From assembly GCF_024347535.1 (NCBI RefSeq), contig NZ_AP025497.1, positions 1,984,001-2,048,000 on the forward strand: 64,000 bases of DNA. Direction: 5' to 3'. The position numbers were made by a program, and so were the translations under genes. Below, piece after piece: positions 30,030 to 42,451 of the stretch (positions are counted from its first letter, which is position 1; each line of letters starts with the position of its first letter). The DNA comes from Vibrio kanaloae (lineage in GTDB: Bacteria > Pseudomonadota > Gammaproteobacteria > Enterobacterales > Vibrionaceae). The notes beneath the pieces were generated by a model that made no database searches, was not told the origin of the DNA, and saw nothing but the letters and a program-made list of their open reading frames with translations.

Positions 30030-32303
30030 TTAGTGCATAACTTCTTCTTTCGCCCCTACATAAACAAAGTCTAGTTCGTCTTTTTTCAGGGATACCTTAA
30101 CTGTACCGCCATCAACCAAGCTACCGAACAACAGCTCATTGGCAAGAGGCTTCTTAAGCTTATCTTGAATCACACGTCCCATAGGGCGAGCTCCCATAGT
30201 CTTATCGTAGCCTTTGTCTGCCAACCAGTGACGAGCATCCTCAGAAACCTCTAGAGATACGCCACGTACGTCTAGTTGAACCTGAAGCTCAACAATAAAC
30301 TTGTCGACTACTTGACTAATCACACTTGGGTCTAAGCTATTGAACCAAATAATATTATCGAGACGGTTACGGAACTCAGGAGTAAATACTTTCTTAATTT
30401 CCCCCATAGCATCAGGGGCGTGATCTTGTTGGATCAGGCCGATCGATTTCTTCTCGGTTTCAGCAACACCAGCGTTTGTTGTCATCACTAAGATAACGTT
30501 ACGGAAATCCGCTTTGCGACCGTTGTTATCAGTTAGTGTACCGTTATCCATCACCTGCAGTAACAGGTTGAAGATATCTGGGTGAGCCTTTTCGATCTCA
30601 TCAAGTAACACAACAGAGTGTGGGTTCTTGATTACCGCGTCAGTCAGTAGACCACCTTGGTCATAACCAACGTAACCTGGAGGCGCACCGATCAAGCGGC
30701 TAACCGAGTGACGCTCACCGTACTCAGACATATCAAAGCGCAGCAGTTCAATACCCATCAGTTTAGACAGTTGAACCGTAACCTCGGTTTTACCCACACC
30801 AGTAGGACCAGCAAATAGGAATGAACCAACCGGTTTATTGTCAGCACCTAGTCCTGCACGAGTTAGCTTGATCGCTTCGCTCAATACATCGATCGCAGGG
30901 TCTTGTCCGAATACCAACATTTTCATGCGTTGATCCAGTTTCTGCAGTGTATCTTTGTCTGAAGACGATACTGATTTCTCAGGAATACGCGCCATCTTCG
31001 CCACCATTGACTCAATATCAGCCACACTTACCGTCTTCTTACGACGGCTTGCAGGAGCCAGACGGCTACGAGCGCCAGCTTCATCAATAACGTCAATCGC
31101 CTTATCAGGAAGGTGGCGTTCATTAATGTATTTAGCTGACAGCTCCACAGCGGCACGCAACGCTTTATTGGTATAACGCACTTCGTGGTGAGCTTCGTAT
31201 TTTGGCTTCAGGCCAATCAGAATCTTAGTCGTATCATCTAATGACGGTTCAACAATATCGATTTTCTGGAAACGACGAGATAGCGCACGCTCCTTCTCAA
31301 AAATACTGCTGTACTCTTGGTATGTTGTTGAGCCGATACAACGTAATTTACCGCTGCTTAATAGCGGCTTAATTAGGTTTGCTGCATCAACTTGACCGCC
31401 AGATGCGGCACCCGCACCAATAATTGTGTGAATTTCATCGATAAACAGGATCGCGTCTTCTTCTTTCTCTAGTTGCTTAAGAATTGCTTTGAAGCGTTTC
31501 TCAAAATCACCACGATATTTAGTCCCAGCTAGAAGTGAACCAATATCTAAAGAATAAATCACACTGCTCTGAATAATTTCAGGTACTTGTCCTTCAACAA
31601 TACGCCATGCAAGGCCTTCAGCAATGGCGGTTTTACCTACACCAGCTTCACCCACTAACAAAGGGTTATTCTTACGACGGCGACATAGTACTTGAATTGT
31701 ACGTTCAAGCTCTTTATCACGCCCGATAAGTGGATCAATGTTACCTTGCTTCGCCACTTCGTTAAGGTTGGTGGCAAAGTTTTCTAGACGTTCTTCAGAA
31801 TTCGCTTCTTCTGCACTCTCTGTACCACCAAATGAAGCAGACGATGATGAGCTGTCGCCTTCGTTATTGACCTTGGTAATACCATGAGAAATAAAATTAA
31901 CAATATCTAAGCGACTAATGTCGTTTTTCTTAAGAAGATACGCCGCGTGAGATTCTTGTTCACTGAAAATAGCGACAAGTACATTAGCACCTGTTACTTC
32001 ACTGCGACCTGAAGATTGGACATGAAAAACAGCGCGTTGGAGCACTCGTTGAAAGCTCAGTGTAGGCTGCGTTTCACGAGTCTCATCGCTCTCTGGAATC
32101 AGTGGGGTTGTTTGATCGATAAAAATATCGAGCTCGTTGCGAAGAGCGTCGAGATCAGCCTGACAAGCTTGTAGCGCTTCCTTGGCCGCATCATTTTCTA
32201 ATAATGCTAGTAGGAGGTGTTCGACAGTCATAAATTCATGCCGCTTGTCTCGTGCACGAGCAAATGCACCATTTAAACTCGTCTCTAATTCTTTATTTAG
32301 CAT
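30030..32303 (-). CDS. clpA: ATP-dependent Clp protease ATP-binding subunit ClpA
   Basis: ClpA is the AAA+ unfoldase of ClpAP. The 757-residue protein has an N-terminal repeat domain (1-140), AAA-1 with Walker [10 protein letters not shown] near 220 and [12 protein letters not shown], and AAA-2 with Walker [10 protein letters not shown] near 500, the sensor/arginine-finger region, and the IGL-type ClpP-docking loop at KKSIGLIQQ near residue 625. A near-perfect AGGAGGT precedes the ATG. It is co-transcribed with clpS 39 bases upstream. The product meets the ClpS adaptor at its N-domain. Confidence 0.98.
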   Translation of the reverse strand: MLNKELETSLNGAFARARDKRHEFMTVEHLLLALLENDAAKEALQACQADLDALRNELDIFIDQTTPLIPESDETRETQPTLSFQRVLQRAVFHVQSSGRSEVTGANVLVAIFSEQESHAAYLLKKNDISRLDIVNFISHGITKVNNEGDSSSSSASFGGTESAEEANSEERLENFATNLNEVAKQGNIDPLIGRDKELERTIQVLCRRRKNNPLLVGEAGVGKTAIAEGLAWRIVEGQVPEIIQSSVIYSLDIGSLLAGTKYRGDFEKRFKAILKQLEKEEDAILFIDEIHTIIGAGAASGGQVDAANLIKPLLSSGKLRCIGSTTYQEYSSIFEKERALSRRFQKIDIVEPSLDDTTKILIGLKPKYEAHHEVRYTNKALRAAVELSAKYINERHLPDKAIDVIDEAGARSRLAPASRRKKTVSVADIESMVAKMARIPEKSVSSSDKDTLQKLDQRMKMLVFGQDPAIDVLSEAIKLTRAGLGADNKPVGSFLFAGPTGVGKTEVTVQLSKLMGIELLRFDMSEYGERHSVSRLIGAPPGYVGYDQGGLLTDAVIKNPHSVVLLDEIEKAHPDIFNLLLQVMDNGTLTDNNGRKADFRNVILVMTTNAGVAETEKKSIGLIQQDHAPDAMGEIKKVFTPEFRNRLDNIIWFNSLDPSVISQVVDKFIVELQVQLDVRGVSLEVSEDARHWLADKGYDKTMGARPMGRVIQDKLKKPLANELLFGSLVDGGTVKVSLKKDELDFVYVGAKEEVMH

Positions 32304-32342
32304 AAGTACCTCCTAAGTGAACAACAGTGTTGTTCGAGCAAT

Positions 32343-32663
32343 TTATACTTGCTCCATTGTACATAGTAGCGGATGCTCATTTTCCTTTGAATACATCGTT
32401 ACCTGAGCTACCTTTGTTTCCGCTATTTCAGCACTGAATGTGCCGCATATAGCTTTACCTTCATAATGAACCTTGAGCATCACTTCCGTTGCTTTTTCGA
32501 TATCTAGTGAGAAAAATCGCTCTAGTATCTCGATTACAAAGTCCATAGGCGTGTAATCATCGTTATTCAATATAACGTTATACATTGCCGGTGGCTTTAC
32601 TTTAGTTGTCTCTTTCTCCAGTAGATCTGAGCCTGGAGATGCCCATTCAAAGTTTCTGCTCAT
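32343..32663 (-). CDS. clpS: ATP-dependent Clp protease adaptor ClpS
   Basis: ClpS binds N-terminal Leu, Phe, Tyr or Trp and delivers substrates to ClpA. With the ATG at 32663 ([12 protein letters not shown]...) the protein has 106 residues, identical in length to E. coli ClpS; the frame extends 23 residues further upstream without family support. Key features are the [11 protein letters not shown] segment that forms the N-degron pocket, the histidine in [11 protein letters not shown], and the [12 protein letters not shown]-terminus. It is divergent from cspD, as in E. coli. Confidence 0.95.
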   Translation of the reverse strand: MSRNFEWASPGSDLLEKETTKVKPPAMYNVILNNDDYTPMDFVIEILERFFSLDIEKATEVMLKVHYEGKAICGTFSAEIAETKVAQVTMYSKENEHPLLCTMEQV

Positions 32664-32961
32664 ATCAGTTTTGCTAAGGGTTATTTTCCGGAAATCGTGA
32701 ATGTTTAGCTCACTCAAATCTATCATATTCACGCTTTATGGTGTACTAAGAAACTGCACCAAGAAACAGGGCCAAAAAATATTCCTCTATACTGAGCCTA
32801 ATCCACCATTTCCATAGCTGCAAATAAAAGATCTCGATTAACAGGGTTAAGATATGTGATTGATTAAAAAGACACCACAACTATTGACTCTGACAATAAA
32901 ACCGCCACTAAGTTACTATTTAGTTAATAGTTTGCAGTTAATCTCGAATGTGATTTGTTAT

Positions 32962-32979
32962 TAAAATTGATCAATTTTA
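32962..32979. promoter_or_regulatory. 18-bp perfect palindrome, candidate operator at cspD
   Basis: The perfect inverted repeat TAAAATTGATCAATTTTA is centred at 32970.5, about 56 bases upstream of the start point predicted from the promoter at 32993. The core TTGATCAA resembles FNR half-sites but lacks the four-base spacer. The cognate regulator is unknown. Confidence 0.4.
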
Positions 32980-32992
32980 TACCAATTTGCTA

Positions 32993-33020
32993 TTGACTGT
33001 GCTCAATCATTAGCTACATT
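32993..33020 (+). promoter_or_regulatory. Candidate cspD promoter
   Basis: TTGACT (32993-32998), a 16-base spacer and TACATT (33015-33020) fit a sigma-70 promoter with five-of-six and four-of-six matches. Confidence 0.35.
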
Positions 33021-33248
33021 GGAGCTAAAAGGTTTTTAATACATTTTTGCAACATGATTTAAAATCAGCAACACGCTTTAAAAATTAACAATAAGGAATA
33101 GTTACGCAGGGTAGCGTTAATTTCCGTAAGCAATGTACGAGGTTCAAGCTATCAGCTGAAGTTCTTTCGCTGATCAGAATGATATCAATCTCACTTACAA
33201 AAATTGATATAACAACGTTAGTAATAAAATGCATGAGGGATGTATAGC

Positions 33249-33470
33249 ATGGCTACAGGTACAGTAAAATGGTTTAACAACGCCAAAGGGTTTGGTTTTA
33301 TTTGTCCAGAAGGTGAAGACGGCGATATTTTCGCGCACTACTCCACAATACAAATGGAAGGTTATCGAACCTTAAAGGCTGGTCAGCAGGTCGACTATGA
33401 AGTAGAAAGTGGACCTAAAGGATCGCATGCTAGCTCTGTTGTTCCTGTAGAAGGTAACGCCAGTAAATAG
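33249..33470 (+). CDS. cspD: Cold-shock-domain protein CspD
   Basis: This 73-residue single cold-shock domain starts at the ATG at 33249 (MATGTVKWFNNAKGFGFICP). RNP1 is KGFGFI and RNP2 is DIFAHYS. In E. coli CspD is induced in stationary phase and inhibits replication. The identity as cspD, rather than a cold-induced paralogue, rests on its position divergent from clpS and on the tail after VPVE. GAGGGAT precedes the start. Confidence 0.93.
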   Translation: MATGTVKWFNNAKGFGFICPEGEDGDIFAHYSTIQMEGYRTLKAGQQVDYEVESGPKGSHASSVVPVEGNASK

Positions 33471-33532
33471 GTTGACTGCCAACACATGTTTACGTTCATT
33501 AGTCCTAGTTAAAAACGACTAAGTTACACAGT

Positions 33533-33574
33533 AAACGCTCATTTAGCACTGTCATACAGTCTTAAATGGGCGTT
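33533..33574 (+). terminator. Intrinsic terminator of cspD
   Basis: AAACGCTCATTTA/TAAATGGGCGTTT outer arms enclose an inner ACTGT/ACAGT hairpin, followed by a T8 run. Confidence 0.88.
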
Positions 33575-33604
33575 TTTTTTCGAACAATAGACATCAAGTA
33601 AAAA

Positions 33605-33630
33605 ACGCTTTAACGGTTTCATTAAAGCGT
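33605..33630 (-). terminator. Second, distal minus-strand terminator behind icd
   Basis: ACGCTTTAA/TTAAAGCGT, read on the minus strand, is followed by six T. It backs up the icd terminator closer to the gene. Confidence 0.75.
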
Positions 33631-33678
33631 CTTCAATTTTGATTTAGTCAGGAAATACATTTCTTACTTGACTAAAAA

Positions 33679-33714
33679 ATAACTATCAAACCATGTTTAT
33701 GACTTGATAGTTAT
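33679..33714 (-). terminator. Intrinsic terminator of icd
   Basis: On the minus strand ATAACTATCAA/TTGATAGTTAT flows into TTTTTT. It lies 12 bases past the icd stop. Confidence 0.85.
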
Positions 33715-33725
33715 GAGTACAATCA

Positions 33726-36272
<2,547 letters not shown>

Positions 36273-37007
36273 ATGTCTACTCGCTCACTCAGCGCATCTC
36301 GCTCAGACAAACCAACTCGTTCTGGCGCAACATTAAAACAAAGCGGTAATAGGCAGAACCGAAGCAGTGATAAAAATAGCACTGGCAATTCACATAAAAA
36401 ACCTCACTCAAGTAAACACCGTTACAAGAGCAAACCTATGAGTACCAAACCAAAGGTAACATTGGAAGAGCGAAAAGTGATTCTGTTTAACAAGCCTTTT
36501 GATACTCTCAGCCAGTTCACCGATGGTGAAGGCAGAAAAACGTTGGCTGATTTTATACCAATTAAAGATGTTTATGCTGCAGGACGACTTGACCGCGACA
36601 GCGAAGGATTAATGGTCTTAACCAATGATGGCATCTTTCAAGCTAAACTAACTCAGCCCAACTCAAAGTCACCAAAGACTTATTGGGTGCAAGTTGAAGG
36701 AAGCCCCTCTGAGGAAGATTTAGATAAATTGAGAAAAGGTGTCGAGCTAAAAGACGGTATGACACTGCCAGCAAGAGTAGAAATAATGCCAGAGCCAGAG
36801 GTTTGGGAAAGAACCCCTCCAGTTAGGTTTAGAGCTGCAATACCGACTACATGGATAGCGATGACTATCATTGAAGGACGTAACCGTCAGGTAAGGCGTA
36901 TGACAGCCAATATAGGCTTCCCTACTCTACGCCTCATTCGTTATTCGATGGGTAATATGAACGTCGGTGAGCTTCAGCCTGGTGAGTGGAGAGAGGTAAA
37001 GCTTTAA
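36273..37007 (+). CDS. rluE: 23S rRNA pseudouridine(2457) synthase RluE
   Basis: RluE isomerises U2457 of 23S rRNA. The catalytic domain covers about residues 65-244, with VILFNKP-like [14 protein letters not shown], the catalytic Asp107 in [10 protein letters not shown], and [24 protein letters not shown] near the end. The first 60 residues are a low-complexity basic extension rich in Ser, Lys, Arg and Asn, longer than in E. coli. AAGG lies before the ATG. An alternative internal start in the extension cannot be excluded. It is divergent from icd. Confidence 0.93.
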   Translation: MSTRSLSASRSDKPTRSGATLKQSGNRQNRSSDKNSTGNSHKKPHSSKHRYKSKPMSTKPKVTLEERKVILFNKPFDTLSQFTDGEGRKTLADFIPIKDVYAAGRLDRDSEGLMVLTNDGIFQAKLTQPNSKSPKTYWVQVEGSPSEEDLDKLRKGVELKDGMTLPARVEIMPEPEVWERTPPVRFRAAIPTTWIAMTIIEGRNRQVRRMTANIGFPTLRLIRYSMGNMNVGELQPGEWREVKL

Positions 37008-37087
37008 CCGCTTGAGCGAATAAAGCCAGCAGCTAGTGCTCCTGGCTTCGCTTCCTAAAAACAGTCATCAACGTTGATTGAGTTCGT

Positions 37088-37744
37088 TTACTGCTGATCA
37101 ACCAACCATTTACGGAGTGATTTACGCTCAGTTGGCGACAATTTCAAATACGACATTTTTGCTTTTTGCATTTCTAAGCTATCTTGGCCTACAGACTTAG
37201 CTGCTTGTTGCTTACCGTTTACTAAACTTGCAGCGGCAACAGGTGCAATGACATTACCCGCAAAGCTGATGCCATTGGCTGCGTTATAAATCGCAAGTTG
37301 TTCGTCAAGGTTTGAATATGGGAGCATGCCCTTTTTGCCCACCATTTTGATTTGGTCGTAATCTATATCGCTGCCATTGAGGCTCACATTCCAGTCAATC
37401 GTATCGCCTTCAAACACTTTTCTTGCTTGAAGTACGTCCTTCAGTTTCGGACCGTCGATTTCCAGTTCGCCACCATTAACATCCAAGGTAAGAATATAAG
37501 GCGCTGAAGTGAAGTTGCCACGCTGCTCACCTCGCCCCAACATCGTATCCATGCGTAACACGATTTGATTAGGTCCCGTGGTAAGCATAAACGGTTCGTC
37601 CATCTTTTTTTGACTATTGATAAATAACACTTCAACCCCTTGAGCCACATCTAGCTCGGTCGACGAATTGGTGTTTGCATATGCATTCGGGACACTCAAC
37701 GCAGAAAGCGCCATTAAAATCGAAGTCCAAATAGTACGTTTCAT
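37088..37744 (-). CDS. DUF2057 family exported protein (YccT-like)
   Basis: A 218-residue protein with a signal peptide (about 1-23, cleavage near AYA). The DUF2057 region follows, with VEVLFINSQKK, GPNQIVLRMD and TSAPYILTLDVNGG. The E. coli member YccT (CsgI) affects curli assembly, but transferring that role to Vibrio is not justified. The C-terminal part is Lys/Ser-rich and charged. The gene appears monocistronic. Confidence 0.8.
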   Translation of the reverse strand: MKRTIWTSILMALSALSVPNAYANTNSSTELDVAQGVEVLFINSQKKMDEPFMLTTGPNQIVLRMDTMLGRGEQRGNFTSAPYILTLDVNGGELEIDGPKLKDVLQARKVFEGDTIDWNVSLNGSDIDYDQIKMVGKKGMLPYSNLDEQLAIYNAANGISFAGNVIAPVAAASLVNGKQQAAKSVGQDSLEMQKAKMSYLKLSPTERKSLRKWLVDQQ

Positions 37745-37884
37745 GATTTAACCCTTTTTTATCATTAAGTCTTATACCCAAATAACCTCGAGGTCTCGCT
37801 AACACCATGCATAAAAATATAGCTTACTAGCCAGAGATTTAAGCTCAGTTGGGTATAACACTGACAGCTTTCCTATATAATCAA

Positions 37885-37908
37885 AAAGGCCGCATAAATG
37901 CGACCTTT
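37885..37908 (-). terminator. Intrinsic terminator of the porin gene
   Basis: On the minus strand AAAGGTCGCA/TGCGGCCTTT (with one G-T pair) leads into TTTTGA. It lies 28 bases past the porin stop. Confidence 0.85.
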
Positions 37909-37935
37909 GTTTACATTCAACTTGATATCAAGTGA

Positions 37936-38934
37936 TTAGAATGTGTAGTACATACCAGCAACAACACCGTCACCTTCAACTTTGTTGTTGTTATCAGCTA
38001 CATCTTCTGCATCAGTATATTCAACGAATGCTAAGATGTTGCTAGACACTGAGTAATCAGCACCGATAGTGTAGTAGTTGATTTCTTCATCGTTATCACC
38101 GTCAGTGAAACCGAATGACGTGTATAGACGTGCTTTTTCGATTTGGTAATCTAGAGCTGCAGAAATAGTGTCTAGATCTGAAGCACCATCGATGTCTTCA
38201 AAGATGTAGTTCACTGCCGCGCCGAAGTTACCTAGAGTAAGACCAGCTTTTGCACCCATGATGCTGTGGTCAGTACCTTTTCCGCGGTTACCTTGATCTT
38301 GGTAAGTAGCGCCAAGAGTGAACATCTCATCGAAAGTGTATTCAGCAGATACACCGTATGCAGCATCTTCATTTTCATCTGAAGATAGGTAAGTATCAGC
38401 GATTAACTTAAGACCACCAGTTGTGTACTTAGCTGAAATTGCATGACCAGCAGACTCAAGAGAGCTAACAAAGTCATCCATGTAACCTAAACCTTCGTTA
38501 GTGTTGTCTAGTGTTACTGCGTCTAGAGAGTCACCGAAGTCACCTACTTCACCAGCAGCAATACCGAAGTTTTCACCAATATTGAAACCGAAATAAAGGT
38601 CATCAGTTTTCATTGACTGATCGTCACTTACCTTACCTTTCCAACCATCAAAACCGTTACCGTTTTCGATTTCGAAAGAGCCGAATGCAGATACGCTATC
38701 GTTCAACTTATGCGTTGCATCGATTTGGATTTTTGCCCATAGATCCACGTCAATGTCAGACTTGGTTTTTGTAGCTGCACCATTAGCTGTTGTTGTTGAT
38801 TCAGCAGTACTTAGGTAAGTATCGATTTCACCTTTAACGTTGAACGCTGTAGTGCCGTCGTCATAAATGTTGCCTGCTGCTAGCGTAGAAGTTGAGATAC
38901 CCGCTAGTGCTAATGCGATTAGAGTCTTTTTCAT
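37936..38934 (-). CDS. Gram-negative porin (general diffusion type)
   Basis: A 332-residue outer-membrane beta-barrel precursor. The signal peptide is MKKTLIALALAGISTSTLAA, cleaved after residue 19 or 20. The mature chain is acidic with alternating strand patterns, an extended loop with DYLYFG-type DDLYFGFNIGENFGIAAGEV near 110, and a C-terminal aromatic (MYYTF) required for BAM-dependent insertion. It resembles the Vibrio/Photobacterium OmpU/OmpL group, but I cannot assign a specific name. A long AT-rich upstream region, as at many regulated porin genes, suggests control by ToxR- or H-NS-like proteins (inference). Confidence 0.88.
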   Translation of the reverse strand: MKKTLIALALAGISTSTLAAGNIYDDGTTAFNVKGEIDTYLSTAESTTTANGAATKTKSDIDVDLWAKIQIDATHKLNDSVSAFGSFEIENGNGFDGWKGKVSDDQSMKTDDLYFGFNIGENFGIAAGEVGDFGDSLDAVTLDNTNEGLGYMDDFVSSLESAGHAISAKYTTGGLKLIADTYLSSDENEDAAYGVSAEYTFDEMFTLGATYQDQGNRGKGTDHSIMGAKAGLTLGNFGAAVNYIFEDIDGASDLDTISAALDYQIEKARLYTSFGFTDGDNDEEINYYTIGADYSVSSNILAFVEYTDAEDVADNNNKVEGDGVVAGMYYTF

Positions 38935-39446
38935 AATAAATCCACTGCCTTTTCTAAGAATGGGAGATCCTTGCCCGGTTCCCTATTATTTTTGTGACTA
39001 GTAATTACCACTCTTTGTTGGCTAACCACTGTCACTAAATTTCGATGTCTAGATTGCAAAAGATTATCCTGCGTGTCAAATAAACTAAAAAAACACTCAA
39101 AAAAAACATAAACATCTAAAAATCAAATACTTACATTTTTTTTCATTGTTTTACGAGTGACTTATCCTTAGTTTTACTGGGAAATATAATAACTATAAAA
39201 ACAAAAAATACAGTATTAAAAACCATAAAAACAAAAACAAAACCACCAAATAAGAATTTTACACCTGATAGCCAGTCTTTTTTAATATTTATATTTCACA
39301 AGATAAATAAAATAGTTAAGTTCCTGATGGTTCAGTTTTTTTTTGTGAACGAGATCTACCTTTGATTCAAAAGCGAGCTATTTTGCCGTAAATGTACCGG
39401 CTAGTGATATGTGCTACTATCCTCGCTCCGTTACGTAGGTCACAGT
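38935..39446. other. AT-rich region between the porin gene and dinG
   Basis: It is very AT-rich, with A-rich stretches on the plus strand near 39080-39250 and a T9 run at 39336-39344 flanked by GTTCA/TGAAC. No gene, RNA gene or LexA-like CTGT-N8-ACAG site is visible. TTGACA on the minus strand at 39074-39079 may be the -35 of the porin promoter. Confidence 0.45.
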
Positions 39447-41522
39447 ATGCTAACTACTAAAATTCAAAACTCTATCCGCACCAGTTATCAAAACCTCCAA
39501 GATCAGTTGGACAACTTTGTACCTCGACGTGCTCAAAATTACCTTGTTGCAGAAATAGCAAAGACACTTTGTGGGCAATACCACAAAAGTAATCGCATGA
39601 TTGTTGCAGAGGCAGGAACGGGGATTGGTAAATCACTAGCTTATTTGATGGCGACGATTCCTGTTGCGGTACTCAACAATCGAAAAATCGTCATTTCAAC
39701 GGCGACGGTTGCACTTCAAGAACAACTCGTCAATAAAGACCTCCCTCTATATAGAAGACTTACTGATAGAGAGTTCTCTTTTATACTCGCCAAAGGTAGA
39801 CAGCGTTATTGCTGTACCGAGAAGTTAGCCACTGCTTGTGGAGTTGATGGTGGACAAATGGCTATGTTCGACGCCAAACCAAAGAAAAAGGATACCGAAC
39901 AACTTCAAACCATGTACCGTAGTTTGGCTCAAGGCAAATGGGATGGCGACCGCGACTCATGGCCGAAACCAATCGACAATATAATTTGGCAAATGATTGT
40001 CAGTGATAAGCACAGCTGTAATAACAGTATGCCTTCTCATAGAGACTGCCCTTTCCAAAAAGCACGCTCGGAGCTAGATAAAGCGGACGTGATTATCGCC
40101 AACCACAGTTTAGTGATGGCTGACGCAGACCTAGGCGGTGGAGTTATTCTTCCAGAACCTGAGAATAGTATCTATATCTTCGATGAGGCCCATCATTTAC
40201 CTCACGTAGCAAGAGATCACTCGTCTGCAGCGGCGAGCTTAAAAGGCGCCGCATCTTGGTTAGAGCGCTTAAATCAATCCATCACCAAGCTTTCGGGCCT
40301 CGCGGACGAAAAGCGCGTTAATCGATTCAGAAATGAACTGCAAGATTCAGTACAGCAGCTGATTCCCACTCTGAATCAGCTAAACAAACAATTTGACACC
40401 GCCCATTTTGAAGACGGGTTGTTTCGTTTTGAGCACGGCGAGCTACCCGAATGGCTAGAAAGTGAATCTAAAGATCTCAAGCAGCTCACTCAAAAGGCGA
40501 GTCAAGCCGTCGCAAAAGTTGCAGACCTCATTGCTGAACGTGTTAAAGACGGTGAACTTTCAGCGAAATTAGCCGAGCCCGCACTCGCTGAAATAGGTTT
40601 CTATATACAAAGGACAGAGAATCTAGCGCAAGTATGGCGCCTAATGGCGGAACCTAAGCGAGAAAAGGGGGCGCCGTTAGCGCGTTGGCTTGAGTTAAAC
40701 AAAGAGAGTGAAGGCGATATCGTCGTGAATGTTTCACCATTAGAGGTGGGCTGGCAACTTGACCAACAGATTTGGAGCCGCTGTGTTGGAGCCGTCTTAG
40801 TTTCTGCGACAATGAGAGCGCTCAATTCCTTCAGCTTCTTCAGTCATCAAGCCGGTATCAGTCAAAAAGCGGAAGATGGTGTGCAATTTCTGGCTTTAGC
40901 GTCACCGTTTGATTATCAGAATCAAGCAGAGCTGATCGTTCCAGCTATGAAATACGAACCGCAAGCACCTCAGTTTACCGAATATCTTATTGAAATTTTG
41001 CCTAAGATAATAGAAGAAAACAAAGCCAATCTCGTTCTATTCTCTTCTTACTGGCAAATGAATAAAGTTGCAGAAGCTTTGGCAACAGATTTCGTTAAAA
41101 AGTCATGGGCTTTACAGGTTCAAGGTGATACTTCACGCACTGAAATCCTAAAAAAACATAAAAAACTCATAGACCAAGGTAAAACAAGCGTTCTTTTTGG
41201 GACTGGCAGCTTTTCAGAAGGCCTTGACCTACCAGGAGCACTTCTTGAAAACCTAGTTATTACCAAGATTCCTTTTGGCGTTCCAACCTCCCCAGTAGAA
41301 CAAGCACATTCAGAATATATTGAATCACGTGGCGGTAATCCCTTTATGCAGATTACTGTTCCAGATGCGAGTAAAAAGCTTATTCAATCTGTCGGTCGGC
41401 TACTGCGAAAAGAACGAGATTCTGGTAAAGTTACCATCCTTGATAGACGTATAGTGACGAAGCGATACGGGAAGTCCCTACTCGACTCGCTACCGCCTTT
41501 TAAAAGAACAATAAATTACTAA
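39447..41522 (+). CDS. dinG: ATP-dependent DNA helicase DinG
   Basis: DinG is an XPD-like 5'-3' helicase that removes R-loops and helps replication past transcription. The ATG at 39447 gives 691 residues (E. coli 716). Walker A is EAGTGIGKS (55-63), the DEAH box is DEAHHL near 255, and helicase motifs GTGSFSEGLDLPG and QSVGRLLRK lie near the C-terminus. DinG of E. coli binds 4Fe-4S through Cys120, 194, 199 and 205. Here the cysteines are 122, 123, 131, 191 and 201, and the one equivalent to 199 is absent. No SOS box is visible upstream. Confidence 0.93.
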   Translation: MLTTKIQNSIRTSYQNLQDQLDNFVPRRAQNYLVAEIAKTLCGQYHKSNRMIVAEAGTGIGKSLAYLMATIPVAVLNNRKIVISTATVALQEQLVNKDLPLYRRLTDREFSFILAKGRQRYCCTEKLATACGVDGGQMAMFDAKPKKKDTEQLQTMYRSLAQGKWDGDRDSWPKPIDNIIWQMIVSDKHSCNNSMPSHRDCPFQKARSELDKADVIIANHSLVMADADLGGGVILPEPENSIYIFDEAHHLPHVARDHSSAAASLKGAASWLERLNQSITKLSGLADEKRVNRFRNELQDSVQQLIPTLNQLNKQFDTAHFEDGLFRFEHGELPEWLESESKDLKQLTQKASQAVAKVADLIAERVKDGELSAKLAEPALAEIGFYIQRTENLAQVWRLMAEPKREKGAPLARWLELNKESEGDIVVNVSPLEVGWQLDQQIWSRCVGAVLVSATMRALNSFSFFSHQAGISQKAEDGVQFLALASPFDYQNQAELIVPAMKYEPQAPQFTEYLIEILPKIIEENKANLVLFSSYWQMNKVAEALATDFVKKSWALQVQGDTSRTEILKKHKKLIDQGKTSVLFGTGSFSEGLDLPGALLENLVITKIPFGVPTSPVEQAHSEYIESRGGNPFMQITVPDASKKLIQSVGRLLRKERDSGKVTILDRRIVTKRYGKSLLDSLPPFKRTINY

Positions 41523-41649
41523 TTTTCCTACCATTAAGGTAGTTATGGGCCAGTTATCGCTAGGCCCTTCATTCACAATCCAACATGACTAATCCATCGA
41601 TTATTCGTGTGGCTGTACGACCAGCCGACAACGAGAACACTAGCTATTT

Positions 41650-42429
41650 ATGGAAATGATTGAACCAACCATGTTGGTTATTCTTGCTCTGGTTGCATTT
41701 GCAGCTGGCTTTATTGATGCTGTCGCCGGTGGTGGTGGGATGTTAACCGTCCCCGCTTTGTTATCACTTGGCCTGCCACCACACATTGCGTTGGGTACCA
41801 ATAAGCTCGCTGCGACGTTTGCCTCATCGACAGCGGCTTTTACGTATTACCGTAAGAAATTATTTAAACCCGAGTGCTGGGTCAACGCATTTATAGCAAC
41901 GCTAATAGGTGCGACTATTGGCACATTAACCGTTGATGCAATCAGTACTGAATGGTTAGAGAAAGTCTTACCGCTCATTATTTTAGCGGCGGCAGTCTAT
42001 ACCATTTTCCACAAGACTCCAGACTTGAGCCACGATGTGTCTCCTAAACCGTGTCCGGTACTTAAAAGAAAACAAAAGTACCAAGGATTCATTCTTGGGT
42101 TTTACGATGGTGTTGCAGGCCCAGGAACCGGCGCATTTTGGACCGTAAGTTCTATGGCACTTTACCGCCTGAATATCTTACTTGCTTCTGGCCTAGCTAA
42201 AGCAATGAACTTTACCAGTAACTTCACTTCTTTGGTAACTTTCGCCATTTTGGGTCATATTGATTGGGTTCTTGGTTTAACCATGGGTGTTTGCTTAATG
42301 GCAGGGGCATTTGTTGGTGCACACTCTGCGATTCGTTTTGGTGCGACGTTTATACGACCTGTCTTTGTGACTGTGGTCAGTGTTCTTGCAATTAAACTGG
42401 CTTACGAAGCGTGGTTTGTAAACTTATAG
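41650..42429 (+). CDS. TSUP-family (TauE/SafE) membrane transporter
   Basis: A 259-residue membrane protein with about eight hydrophobic segments and two TauE/SafE repeats. The first contains AAGFIDAVAGGGGMLTVPALLSLGLPPHIALGTNK (residues 18-52) and the second GFYDGVAGPGTGAFW near 155. Relatives export sulfite, sulfoacetate or other organosulfur anions; the substrate is unknown here. A second ATG six bases downstream is an equally possible start. It is followed by priC after 22 bases, probably in one operon. Confidence 0.88.
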   Translation: MEMIEPTMLVILALVAFAAGFIDAVAGGGGMLTVPALLSLGLPPHIALGTNKLAATFASSTAAFTYYRKKLFKPECWVNAFIATLIGATIGTLTVDAISTEWLEKVLPLIILAAAVYTIFHKTPDLSHDVSPKPCPVLKRKQKYQGFILGFYDGVAGPGTGAFWTVSSMALYRLNILLASGLAKAMNFTSNFTSLVTFAILGHIDWVLGLTMGVCLMAGAFVGAHSAIRFGATFIRPVFVTVVSVLAIKLAYEAWFVNL

Positions 42430-42451
42430 CTACCAGCAAACAGGAAGCAAC

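Larger units (their letters stand above)
32664..33248. other. clpS-cspD intergenic region with long cspD leader
   Basis: The region holds the divergent promoters, a candidate operator palindrome (32962-32979) and a roughly 220-base cspD leader. In the leader, small hairpins ACGC/GCGT (33104-33116) and ATCAGC/GCTGAT (33151-33174) can form. Long 5' leaders are typical of cold-shock genes. No gene of its own is seen. Confidence 0.5.

Noticed and set aside
39330..39350. T9 run within a GTTCA/TGAAC hairpin as a terminator
   Set aside because: The T run is in the loop, not after a stem, and the stem is only five AT-mixed pairs.
38935..39446. LexA box for dinG
   Set aside because: No CTGT-N8-ACAG-like site is found in the upstream region, although E. 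coli dinG is SOS-controlled; I make no claim of SOS regulation here.
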